Positions 34,401 to 47,300 of a stretch of 64,000 nt of DNA are shown here, piece by piece; within the stretch, counting starts at the first letter, position 1; each line of letters begins with the position of its first letter. The position numbers and the translations under genes are program-made. Below the pieces are notes generated by a model. It was not told where the DNA came from. It saw nothing but the letters and a program-made list of their open reading frames with translations, and ran no database searches. The stretch comes from Chelydra serpentina. Taxonomy: Eukaryota; Chordata; Testudines; Chelydridae. The stretch is from the NCBI GenBank assembly GCA_037349315.1, contig JBAIAC010000007.1, forward strand, positions 6,510,001-6,574,000, given 5' to 3'.

Positions 34401-37400
34401 TTTGCATGTTGAAAGACTGCAGTCAGCTGTTCATTTAGCCTAGACGTTTGTAAGCTAAACAGCCATTGTCTGGTTTTCAGTATGGAAAGATTACGGCTGG
34501 CTAGATACTGCCTCATTTCTCGATGTTTGCCTGCTTTTCTTGTTTTGGGAGAAATTACTGCTTAGTGAGATCACTGGATTTTCCTCAAACTAGTAATGTA
34601 ACATGGAAATATTTTTGACATTGCTTTTTTTAGTATCGCTCAAAGCATGCTGATGTCCATGCACTTTGGGCCTCTTTCAACAAACCACCACATCAGAGCT
34701 TCTGCTCTGGTCAGGTTTTTCTAATGCAGGAGGAGGCATGTAGTGTGTTTTGTAAGATGCAAATGAATACTTTAGTGTGTCTATTTCTAAGTCTTGTGGA
34801 GGTGAATGGCTGGGTTTGTTTCTCCCTTCTGCGAGCCCGTGTCGAGCATGTTTCTTAATTGATTGTGGCTTTTCAAGAGGGCGCGCCTCTTTCAATGTGG
34901 AATTTGTTTTTTTTCCTTTCATGCTTATTAGGTTCTCCATTCGCCTCTGCAAAGCCGCCCCAAATACCCTGCATTGGTCAAGCTTGTGAGCTGTCACTTT
35001 GCATCTCTAAGTTGCGGGGTTTAAATCCCCGTGACAGCAAATACTGTGACCCAGTTCCTCTCAGACGGTTTGCGTTCGACAGCTGCTGCCAGCAGTGATC
35101 ATTATTGTGGCTGTAGATAAGCTTGTAGCTTTCACTGGCCTCTTTCCCATCAAATTGTCTGAGAAGTTGTTTAATTCCAGCACCGGGTGATTTCTCTCTC
35201 AAGATATTAAGGAACACTCTGGTTCTAAAAAGCGTTGCAATTCTTAGCATTCCTTTTAGCTCACTTCTGGGGAAAAGTTTTTGAACTTGACATATAACGA
35301 ACAGGCTTTATGAAAAGTCCGTAGTAGGACTCCAGATAGGGGCCAGGATGGTTGTGCACAAAATGTAATTATTGCCTATTGGCTGAACAGTGACCTACAT
35401 GGCGTCAGTTAGTGGTTTCTGCCCAGGCTCCCATGCATGGGTGTAAGACTAACTCTCTGTAGTCACCTAGAAAATGCACTGTTACACCTGGCACTAATCA
35501 TGACCCTTATTGGTAGTCTGCACAGGAAAATCAGGGGCTAGCTGGGTAAGGAGTCTGAGCTGTGTGGTTCTCCCTAGAAGTGATACCTCACAGATCCAGA
35601 ATGGGATCACTGGTGCAGGGTGAGGGAAGGTGGCATTACCACTTTCCAGGCCACAGTTTTAGTTTAAATTCAGTCTTTGGTGATCTTGGTACAGGCCAGA
35701 CTGACCCAGTAACTGGCCAAGTCAGAGGGGTTGGATGCGTTGGAACATGAAACCACCCAGAGGATCACTGCAGTTCCCTGCGTTCTGGTTCCATCACCTA
35801 GTAGAATGTGGCCGTTCAGTGGAGCTAGTGTGTTCGTTTCTGGGAACGGGTGCAAAGCTGTTTGATGTGACACCAGTCTGTCTAGGGACCACTTAACCAT
35901 CGACAGAGCCAGAGGGACAGGGGAGCTCCCTGGCAGGAGTGACGCTAATGTAGTAGCCCTCAAGTTAAGCTTCAGGAGGGGACAAGATCAACAACCCCGT
36001 TGGGACTGATCGGACAAAATAAGGGTGCGGCTGCATTGCTGTGTCCTCTAGAGAAAATCATTCTATAGTTTTGTCATATGAAACCAATGATTTCATGCCT
36101 GTTTCAGCCTTTGAATCGTTTGCAGACCACAAGCAGCATAAGCCTTGTCCAACTGTTTGAGGCGATGCAGTGAGATTTCATTGGCGCGACAAGCTACGCA
36201 AGTGTGGCTGAAGTGTGTAATCCTAAATAAATAAACCCGATGGACCCTGCAGGTCTGATTATCTCAGTCTTGGCCCTTATCGCTGTAGCATCCGAGCATC
36301 CTGCAGGCATTGGTGTCTGTCCACGCTGCAGCCCTGTGATGACAGGGAAGTGCTATCCCCATTTGATAGGTGGGGCACTGAGGCCCAGGTGACTTGCCCA
36401 AGGTCACACAGGAAATCTGTGTTTGAAATGGGAATTGGAGCCAATTCTCCTGAGTCTCAGCCAGAACCCTAAACACTAGACCGTCCTTCCTCCCCTGGTA
36501 GATGTCTGTCCAAGACCGGAAGGATACACTGAGGATAAGGCTACATGTTGCCGCAGGTGTGACCCCCTGTGTCCACTTAACAGCAGTACCCATGCAGCTT
36601 TCAATGGGGGCACTGCACGGTGCCATCACTGCTTTCCAGGTCAGGCACCATTTTCCCCTCTCATTTCTGGATGAGCTCCCTTGTGATGCCTTTGTACTGT
36701 GAACATTGGTGAGGAAAGTAAAGGAGAACTGAATAGTGTAGAATAAAACTGAGCTTAAAGCGAACTTTGAGCAAATGCTTTCAGGACTTTTTTTCCTGAC
36801 TCTTATGGTTACAACAAGAAAAAGTCTCTTGTGAAATCCCATCAAACTCTTTATGTCCTGTTCCATTGAGATAATGTTACAAATGGCTATTCTCAATGCA
36901 GTTGACTCTAATGATTAGTACTACTCTTGAGCCTGTAATATTAAGCAGTCAGAGATTTCTAAGATTGGAAGGGAGTGTTGTGATCATCTTGTCTCTCCAT
37001 CTGTCTAACATAGGCTGGAGCAGGGGCGGGCAAACTTTTTGGCCTGAGGGCCACATCGGGTTTCTGAAATTGTATGGAGGGCCGATGAAGGGAGGCTGTG
37101 CCTCCCCAAACAGCCAGGCATGACTCAGCCCCCACCCCCTATTGGACCCCCCCGTGCTTCTTGCCCCCTGACGGCCCCCCAGGGACTCCTGCCCCATCCA
37201 ACCCCCCCTGTTCCCTGACGGTCCCCCTGGGATCCCTGCCCCATCCACCCCTGACTGCCCCTCACTGCCCCATCTTAACCCCTCCTCTCATTCCTGACTG
37301 CCCCCCCGGGACCCCTGCCCCATCCAACCACCCCTTCTCCCTGACCACCCCCGGAACGCTTGCCCCTGACTGACCCCCACCGCCCCATCTAACCCCTCTT

Positions 37401-40400
37401 CTCATTCCTGACTCCCCTGCCCTGGGACCTCTGCCCCCATTCAACCCCCCTGTTTCCCCCCACTGACCGCCCCGACCCCTATCCACACCCCTGCCCCCGA
37501 CCACCCCCCCGAACTCCTCTGCCCTCTATCCAGCCCCTCCAACCCCCTTACTGCACTGCCTGGAGCACCAGGACAGTCAGCCGTGCCGCCCGGCTGGAGC
37601 TAGCCAGGCCACCGCACCGCACGGAGCACCGGGTCGGTCCACAGCTCTGCAGCTACGCTGCCCGGCAAGAGCTCACAGTCCCACTGCCCAGAGAATTGCG
37701 CCGGCGGCACACTGAGCTGAGGCTGCGAGGGAAGGGGAACAGCAGGGGAGGGGCCCAGGGCTAGCCTCCTGGGCCAGGAGCTCAGGGGCCGGGCAGGAGG
37801 TTCCTGCAGGCTGAGTTTGCCCACCTCTGAGCTAGAGGAATTCTTTGAAAAGAACATCAGGGTGAAAATTTGGCTCCATTGAAGTCAATGGCAAAACTTC
37901 CTTGACTTCAGTGGGGGCAGGATTTCACCCCCAATCTTAAAGATTCCAAGTAACAGAGAATCCATCACATCCCATGATAGATTATTCCAATGGGCCATTG
38001 CCCGTACTGTTTAAATCAAGATGTGCCTTCCTGTTCGAATGTCTCTACCTTCAACTTCCAGTGATCAGATCTTATGTCTTTGTTTGCTAAATTAGAGGAC
38101 TCTCTACGATCAGAACTCTTCTCCCAGTGTGGGTACTATTAAACCACTATCAAGTCCTCTCTTGACCTTCTTTTTGTTAAGCTAAATAGACTGAACTTAA
38201 GTCTCTTTAAAGCAGTGATACTCAGACCCCAGTGGTTCAGAAGCCAAATAGTGATCAGCATTACCCAAAAGAGCCACAGTTGTGTGAATTAATTGTTTCA
38301 TTTATAGGCCTCTAAAGAAGTGGGTTTTTTACCCACGAAAGCTTATGCCCAAATAAACCTGTTTGTCTTTATGTGCCACCGAACTCCTTGTTGTTTATAT
38401 AGACCTTGAATCATTCTTGTGGCTCTTTTCTGAAATCTGTCCAATATTGCAACATCCTTTTTGAAGCATGAACACCAGAATTGGACAATGTTTCCAGTAA
38501 TGGTGTCAACGATGCCTTATACAATCGTAACAAATAATACTTCACATTAATAGATCCGGTTAATTAAGCACAGTTGGCTGTTTTCAAATGTTAACTTGGT
38601 TGTTTGTTCTTTTTAAAGACTCTTTCTGTGTATATAGAAGTAGTTCTCTGCTTTTAACAATGCTTTTTGAATCCTAAGAATTCAGACCGTTTTCCCCCAA
38701 ATGAGCAAATTCTATTTCTGAAAATGCATTGTAGTTATTTTTGCACAGGAATACCAAAATGATTGTTTGCTAAATTATTTCCTGTAACCGTTGTGCGGCT
38801 AAACCACTGCCATGCTTTGGTTAGGAGCTGATTTCATGTGCAGCTGAATGTGGGATTTATTCACTCAGGGTGTAATTCGCTCTGTGCACAGGGAGCTAGC
38901 ATGATGCCCATGTGCCTCTCAAATCCTGTTTAAGCCCATAGGGATGATGGTTAGAATAATTTTACAATTGGAAAAGTGTGTGTGATCAAACTCGCATAAC
39001 TTGTAAATAAACAGCTGAACAGATTGTGCTCAAACTTTACCAAGGGCGGGGGTGGGAAATGGCTTTCAGGCAGAGAATGCATAGACAATAAGTGCAAGAA
39101 AGTGAATTTTTCAGTAGATTGGTGTGTGTGAAATCCAGGGAATTACAATGCTGACTTTAACCATCCCTACCAGCTCCTGATACTGTAATATGTGCGAGTT
39201 CTGTTTTTTTTCTTGTGCGAGTTCACCCTATAACGTTGTCTCTTGTAGGCATGCATTTAAAGAGAAACAGAGGCTGTGCTCCTCAAACCAAGGCTAAATG
39301 AGGTGGAATCCAGACCAAGCCTCAGAGGGTGCTAAGAGCACACAAATAGACACGGTGTTGCAAATAAAACAGCCCCGGCGTTCCAATAATATGCAAATGC
39401 CATGCTCACTCCCTGGAATGAACCCCCTTTCATTAACTCTACAGAGGGGGTTGTCTTCCGTTTGCATCTAAATTATTCCATCCAACATAATGCAAAATAG
39501 GAAGAGAAGCAAGCAAAGCCTTTCTAGCGAGCTGGGTGGGGAAGTCTGCAGATGCATTGAGCCCCAATCAGTGGCTAGTGGAACCAGGAATGTGTTGAAT
39601 GTGATGTAGGTTTTGTTGTTGTTTTTGTTCCTCTTTCCCCCACCAATCCTTTGAGTGAAGTGGGGCCAGGATTTCATCCCAAGTGCCTAGATTCTGTGGT
39701 GTTTAGTGCTAAATCAATAGGGAGTATAGCAAATGATTTTTTTTACTTGTTCTGCATTTGCCTACATTTTCAGAAGTGAATCTACAGCACACTAGCCTGT
39801 CAACAGCCTGTCAATATGAGTCAACAGTGTGCCCTTGTTGCCAAGAAGGCTAACGGCATTTTGGGCTGTATAAGTAGGGGCATTTCCAGCAGATCGAGGG
39901 ACGTGGTTATTCCCCTCTATTCGGCACTGGTGAGGCCTCATTTGGAGTACTGTGTCCAGTTTTGGGCCCCACACTACAAGAAGGATGTGGATAAATTGGA
40001 AAGAGTCCAGCGGAGGGCAACAAAAATGATTAGGGGGCTGGAGCACATGACTTATGAGGAGAGGCTGAGGGAACTGGGATTGTTTAGCCTGCAGAAGAGA
40101 AGAGTGAGGGGGGATTTGATAGCTGCTTTCAACTACCTAAAAGGGGGTTCCAAAGAGGATGGATCTAGACTGTTCTCAGTGGTAGAAGATGACAGAACAA
40201 GGAGTAATGGTCTCAAGTTGCAGAGGGGGAGGTTTAGGTTGGATATTAGGAAAAACTTTTTCACTAGTAGGGTGGTGAAGCACTGGAATGGGTTACCTAG
40301 GGAGGTGGTGGAATCTCCTTCCTTAGAGGTTTTTAAGGTCAGGCTTGACAAAGCCCTGGCTGGGATGATCTAGTTGGGGTTGGTCCTGCTTTGAGCAGGG

Positions 40401-41335
40401 GGTTGGACTAGATGACCTCCTGAGGTCCCTTCCAACCCTGAGATTCTATGATTCTATGAACTGGCCATGTGCACCATGCTACTGTGCACTAAAAGGTCCG
40501 TAGTGAGTTCTGACGTACAGCTGTTTGAAACAGGAGTGCTCTATCACGGCTGTAGCATGTCCACGCGGAAGCCTAATGTAAACTAATAAAGCAGAGTCCC
40601 ACCCTGGCTTGCCGCACATGAACTCTCTGTGTAGACAAGCCCTAGTAATTTTAGGTGCCTCCATTTTTTGGTTTCCAGCCTGAGACACAGCAAAAGGGGT
40701 TGATTTTTTTTCAAAAAGCGCTCAGCCCCTGTTCTATGGAAATCATGCAGTTGAGTGTCTTAAGTTGGGCACCCGAAAATTGAGACACCCAAAATGACTA
40801 GTTACGGCTGGAAATGTCAGCTCTTGTTTTTTGAGATGGTTTCATTTTTAATAGACACCAACCTGAGTTGTCTGGTGTCAGAGGAAGAGGAAAAAGTAAA
40901 TTAAAGTTCAAAAAAATGGTAAGGGGCAGCCAAAGCTTGCTAATTTACACACACAATTTGTCCAATAATCACGTGAAAATAATAATAATGAGCCAAATCC
41001 AGAGGTCCTGACTTAGTCAAACTCCCATTAAAGTCGATGGGGAAATTGCCTGAGTCAGTGTAACCAACTGGTGAGTTGCAGGTTCCTATTTGTACCCGAT
41101 CCACAGAGAATATGAGTATATTACAGCCCCAGCTAGGAAGCACTGACTCTTTTTAGCTCAAACTGTAGCAGCTCATGCTGTTGGCTCTGGAAGTCAATCC
41201 CCAGTGTGTCGGCCAAGATGGTGGCTGTCACATCAGGACCTTAACATTTGGCGCTGTAAAAAAGCGATGAGTTGCCGTGTTACAGCTATAACACTGTGTA
41301 GTGTTTTTTTTTTAAAAGGGTGTCTGACAGGAACG

Positions 41336-41387
<52 letters not shown>

Positions 41388-44300
41388 TTCAGAGGACATT
41401 CCCAGGCCACTTTGCAGCAAGGGGAAGGCTAAATCTCACCAGGTCTCCCCTCTGGCTGTGAAGATCGATCTTCTACAGCTTTACATGTGCTTCCAAACTA
41501 TCTGGTCTTGTTGACTGAGCTGCGTCTTTGCCTCCAAGATGGAGTACGTACGATGGAGTGATTGGCCCAGGCCAGGGGTGTGGAATGGACTGAAAGGAAG
41601 GATTTTAACTAGAAACACTTTCCTTAGCAATCTTACTCCTGTCAAATTGCCAATTTTTAACATGGTAACTGGCCAAATAATAAGTGTCTGCTGAAAAACA
41701 ACCAGGTAATAATAAGCCAAAGGTAGGAAGGTATTATTCACCTCCACGCTCCTTCTGTGTCACTCATGGCATGGAGTAGAAGAGTTGAGCTGTTTTGTTA
41801 TTCAGGTGTTAAATTATATAAGGGGATGAAACTAACCTTTCCTTCTAGCTTGCATTTCCCTCTCCCTGACCTTGTAATACGAGGAATTCCACAGCAGTGA
41901 GTCGAACAGAAGAGGGTCCTGCTCAGGGATCCCCTGAGCTGATCTCTGACTCTTATGTAAGGCCCTGAGGGAAGTTCAGTTCTGGAGAAAGGATCGGCCA
42001 TATTGTCGAGGGGGCCGCTTGGGTTATTGGATGAGTCTTGCCTAAATTGTCCAGGCAAAACAACATCATGAAGAACCAGTGTTGATAACGCAAGTAGTAG
42101 GCTGCATTTCATGGCTGAATAACACCCTTCTGAACATCCATTTATTTAATTTCCCAGGCTGAAATTATCAAATGATGAAATCAAACGTGCAATTTTAACC
42201 ATGGATGAACAAGAGGACCTCCCGAAAGACATGTTAGAGCAGGTGGGTGACAGACGCTGACTGTCATGATTATTGTTGCGCCCAGTTGTTAGTATTGGAT
42301 GCCTTTCAAAATAAGGCAGAGACTTGTGACAGATTCATGAATGGTAGATTTAAAATGACTCCGAGTGAGTAGCTAGGATTTGCAACGCAGAGATGAGCTA
42401 GTCCACACAGCCTTTACAACACCTTTGCCCTCCAAAGCAGAGGATGTGCCATGCAGCAAACATGCAAAACGTGACCTAAACCGTATTTACTGATCATGTT
42501 TTCATAACCACAAACCCTTGTGCTCAGATTCCAGCAGTGCATTTGACATCATAAGGGACGGCTCAGTCCAATCAACCGTTTGCTGGTGCTAGACAAAATC
42601 CCAATTTCTGGACGTACATCAGATGAGGGGTCTCCTCCACCAGCGCTATTCCGGTTTTACACTTCTATCACACCTTTTAAAACCAATGGAGTTACGCTGG
42701 CGCATAGCTGCAGCAGTGAGCCTGACCCGAGATCCTTTCCTTGCAGTGCAGTTTTACAGGTTCCCTGATCTAGGGCTCACGTTGGTATGCAGAGCATGAA
42801 GAGGACATTCTGTTAAAGCTAGAACTGGCAAGTGTAGATTCATTGTGAAGCCATGTTCCTTCTATAGGAATCTGATTAGTCACTGGGACTCCCAGCCCAT
42901 GAATGCCGTCAGGCAATGTTGCCGTGATGCTGATTTCTTTATTGATTGAACTCCTACAGGGCGCTTGGCCCTTCGCAAACAAACCAGACACAAGTCTCCA
43001 GCTCCTTGGAGTAAGTGCTTTCATTCACATCAGTGACACACAGTACACGGAGTGCGGTGGAGGTAGGAATTAGAAGTGAATCAAAAGGGAAAGGCTTGTT
43101 ATTTCCTAATGGAGGCGGGGCAGGTGCCCCTCCTTGGCGTGATTTTATTTAAAGAGCTGTTTTGTAAAAGCAGTAGGCACCAGAATGCGGTGATGCTGCC
43201 TGACTAATGTCACCACACCTAGGGCCAAGCTCTCTGTGTGGGAGGGCAGCCCCGCACCCCGGAGTGCCTCATTGCGTGAGCAATGTTGTCTCCGGGGGAC
43301 TCTCACTCTGCCAGATCGATTCACTCCAGGCAGAAATGTGAAATTACGGGTTTATTTATCCATTTAAAAGGTAAGGGCCATTGGTTTAGCCAAACATGCA
43401 GAATTCAAATGGCGAGTCAAGAGTCTTGGTCTTGCTGTGACCCCCCCTTTGCATAGCAGTATTGGCTTAGTCAGCCAGCTGAAGAACCGCCTGCTATGGG
43501 GATATCCTCAGATGGCAGCTCCCTGCCTTCCCAGGCAAAAGGGGGCACCCCTTTAGCCCTCCTGTCCAGTCCCTAAGGGCTACAGGCAGCTGGCTGTAAT
43601 TGAGAGCAGCTCTGTGTTGGTTTATTCTCGTTGGAGTTTCCTGACGGTTTTGTGCCCAGGTGGCCGCACTGCCGGTGTCCATTTGGGAAGGCATGTCGTC
43701 TGCCAGCCTGGCCCAGGGGCTCCTAGCCAGCCAGCAATGGTAGCGAGTCACTTGGGGATGCCGGAATAGGAGAGCTTATTATCAGTGAGGGGTTCAGGGC
43801 TGCCGTAAGCTGGAGGCTGCTTTGACTAGTTGTGGGTGTATAACTTTAACCAGAGGAGACGACACCAGGGCTGCAAGCTCCCCGGTGTGCTTTCCTCTCA
43901 CTCCAGCTCAGCTTCGATCAGCTGTTCCTTATCCAGGAGCTGATTTCAGCCAGGCACTAGTGGGGAGGGGGTGCATTGACAGCAGACTGAGAGTTGCCTT
44001 CCCAGCAGTACCGAAGAGGCACTGATCTACACTCTAGCCAACTCAACGTCTGAGCTAAAATACCGGAGTTCTAATCCCAGCTCTGACATTAAATTTCTGT
44101 GAGACCTTGGGCATCTCAGGGAAATAAACAGAGCTATCCGCTGTCTGTAAAACAGAGATAATACTTCTACCTCCAGAGCAGAGTTGGGAGGATTAATTAG
44201 CTGGATTATAATTTGCAAGTAAAAACACCCTGATGGCAACCAGGGCTGGCTAGAAAACAAGAATTCCATTTTCTGAAAAGTTTTGAGGTTTGTTATCAGC

Positions 44301-47300
44301 GGACTAAGACCTTTCGAAACTTTTCATGGAAAAAGCACGGGAGAGAGAGAGAGACACACCCCTGAATAGCTTGGTGGTGATGACACTCACCTGGAAAGTG
44401 GGAGACCCAGGAATCCCTGCTCTGGATCAGGCAGAATCAAGACGTGAACCTGAGTCATCCACGTCCTATTGTGGGCTCTTGAATAGTTTGGGGTGGTTCT
44501 CACTCTCTGCTGCATTCTGGACCTGAACAACTTTCCCAATGAAACGTTCATTGACACCGCGGTGTTTCCGTGAAACATTTTGGTTTCAGCACGACTGCAT
44601 TTTAGGGGCATGGGGAAGAATGTCTTGTCTAAATTTTTTCAACCAGCATTAGTTGCAACATGTGGGTTTTTCTTTCTTTTGATCTGACCACTAGGACATT
44701 TCAGAACCAATGTGCTGCCATCTAAAATAACTGTGTTCTAACAGACTGGGTGAAGATTCAGCTTGGCCAGTGTAAAACCAAACCATGTGTCCCGGGCATG
44801 GTGAAAAGTATTGAACAGTAACGTGTGGGGGAAATGGCAGACATTCAGTATTTCCTAGGCAAACTGTAATAGCTCCCTCTGTACCTGGGGAAGGTTGTGG
44901 GGTGGAAGTAGACACAGCAATGTTTCATTTTCTATTCATTTGTTAATGACGCCAAAGTCCCATTATAAGAAAGGGACTGCATAAAAACAAGTGTAGGTCT
45001 CATGTCTAAATTGTGTTTCCTTTTAGCTCCTGAAATTTGTTCCTGAGAAAAGCGATATTGACCTCCTAGAGGAGCACAAACATGAATTAGATCGCATGGC
45101 CAAGGCTGACAGGTTCCTCTTTGAAATGAGCAGGTATGCTTGACTCTACCAGCTGCAGAATGTCAGCAGGTTACACACTAGACCTATTGGAATGGCAGCT
45201 GGGCAGATTAGTCACAGTGCTTCTATCAAATATTTGGCTAGTGGAGCTAGATAATCTTGTGTAATGCAGCTGGAGCCTAACGAGGCCTGGCTTGAAAATC
45301 CACTTGGATATTTTTATTTATTTTGCAGCTCACATATACTTGTGTGAGCCTGTTGCCTTGCTTCCCTGGGGATAAATTAGGAACTTCCATTTTCAACCTT
45401 CATCTGCCAGTGCTGAGTGTTTAAAGCTAGAACTCGCTGCAGAGAGTATGGTTAAGAGTAGAAAGCACTGTCCAAATTATGCAAGACAGGAGCAATTTTT
45501 CTTTTTCAGTACTGTGGCCCAGATTCTCAGCTGGTTATAAAACAGTAGAACTCTCACGGATTTAACCAGCTGAAGATCTAGCCCTCTGTCTAGAAATTTT
45601 TTACCTTTAACTGTAGAGTTTGCATTACCCAGAGGAAAAAAATAACCTAGCAAACGCTGCTGCATTTTCAGGACCTATGAACAGAAGCTTTGCCATGCTG
45701 GCAAAGATCTTCAAGCCAACAGATCCCAAAGCCTTGCCTCCAGCAGTAACGTACCTTTACTGCTTCAGAGGAACTTGGCCAACTGTAGAGGCCAGCTTTT
45801 TTGGTACTGAACGTTGCAGGTTCCACATAGCGGGTAGCTGTTGTCTGTCTGTCTGTCTGCAGCTATGGCCCGTTACAAAAGTATCGAGGATTCAGTTCAG
45901 GAGAGCATCTCTGTTCAGGACAGCTCATGAGCACATGCTTTTAAGGTCCATTGAATTCAATGGGACTGAAATCCGTGTCTAAAGTTAAGCAAGGGGTCAT
46001 ATACTGTCCTGAAGGGTGATGGACATAAGCATGTGTTTACCTGGATTGGGGCCTAAGAGATGACAGTTTAAGGCATCATCTTTTCTGTCCCACTACAGTT
46101 GAAAGAGAAAGGTGCTCTCAAGGTAAAAGTGGCCCTTCCTATCTGCAGCTGTGAATAGTGGACTGGCTGAGTCCCGTCGGTAGCAAATGAATTTCAACGT
46201 GTGCATCTTTTACTCTGACAGGATAAATCACTATCAGCAAAGGCTGCAGTCCCTTTACTTCAAAAAGAAGTTTGCGGAGAGAGTTGCGGAAGTTAAGCCC
46301 AAGATTGAATGTAAGTTAATGGGGATTTTGTTGTTTTTATGGGTTTGCTAGAAAGCTTTTGCCGATGTGTCAAGTATTCCCCAATTTTCACAACACTCAT
46401 AAAGCCCAGACTCGCTCAATGTATTCTTCACAATAAAACCAACTACGTTTGTGTCTAACAAGGCCCTGGAATCCAGAAACGGAAATCTGTTTCTAAACAG
46501 AAATATTTTCCCTCCTGATGCACTGGTGTATTGATTTGTTTTTGTAGAGTTGCCCTTGTCAGTTTGTTTGTTTGTTTGTTTTTTGGGGGGGGCACTGAGA
46601 TTTTTATCTCAAAACTAAATAAACCCAAGCTATGTGGAAGTAGCAAATACAGACGAAGAGGGAGAGGTCAGATTTTGGATGTATTGGTATCGACAGGATT
46701 GCTTTAAGGAAGAGGTGATTATGAATACTTCCAAATGTGTTAAGATATTATTTAGAATAGCTTGAATTCTTAAACCCCATAGGTGGTTGTCAGGCCGGTT
46801 GGAGTGGCTCATGAATGTGGGTGCCAACCTCAGGGCAGCCTGTTACAAGCCAGGGCTCAAATACCAAACTGGTTGTGTGATGTATACTTACATCTCACCA
46901 GCCAGGTATCGAGTGTGAATTTCTCAAATATTGTAACAGCCTTAACATGGAGCCCCAGACAGCCCACTCTGGACCTATCTTGACACTTAGGGAAACCCGC
47001 CTTTCTGATAGATGGTCCCTTACACCAAAAACCACAGCATTGGTCTGGCTACTCCCAGTCCCAAAGGACCAGTCACTTACCTCAGGTCAATTGTACCTTA
47101 GATCTCTCACCAAAGACAACGCTTGTAGCCTATTAACTAGGAAAAAGAAATGAGGTTAAACAAAGTTAAAGCAGGCAATCTACACGCATAGGTAAGTTAC
47201 AGTCTTAGGTTTCAAAGGTAATAGAAACTGCTGTAAGGTGCAAGCTCTGTATGGCCTTCAGGGCTAAGCCAAGCTAAGCAGTTTGGGGGTCCCTTGCTTT

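Larger units (their letters stand above)
36950..38530 (-). mobile_element. CR1 LINE 3' region split by nested insertions
   Basis: CR1 pieces are visible at 36950-37020, 37935-38217 (gttaagctaaatagactgaa) and 38400-38530 (cttgaatcattcttgtggct). The order matches the single copy at 58388-59187. The gaps hold a hAT element, a small MITE and a Penelope-like piece. Confidence 0.7.
40459..42157. other. End of long intron; SINE piece and CA repeat
   Basis: Besides the tRNA-derived fragment at 41150 and the (CA)n at 41338, no exon is seen. A cctctctgtgtagacaagcccta-like MITE end lies near 40625-40645. Confidence 0.4.

Noticed and set aside
36264..36896. 210-codon open frame on the minus strand
   Set aside because: It overlaps a reversed MIR and intron, has no recognisable domain, low-complexity or family motif, and no splice or promoter context. 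It is taken as a chance frame.
37098..37504. Proline-rich frame with repeated [16 protein letters not shown] wording
   Set aside because: It is the C-rich interior of the reversed hAT copy. It resembles an FH1-like region only by composition and is not part of DAAM1.
41338..41383. His/Thr-repeat frame
   Set aside because: It is produced by the CA dinucleotide repeat and is not a coding region.
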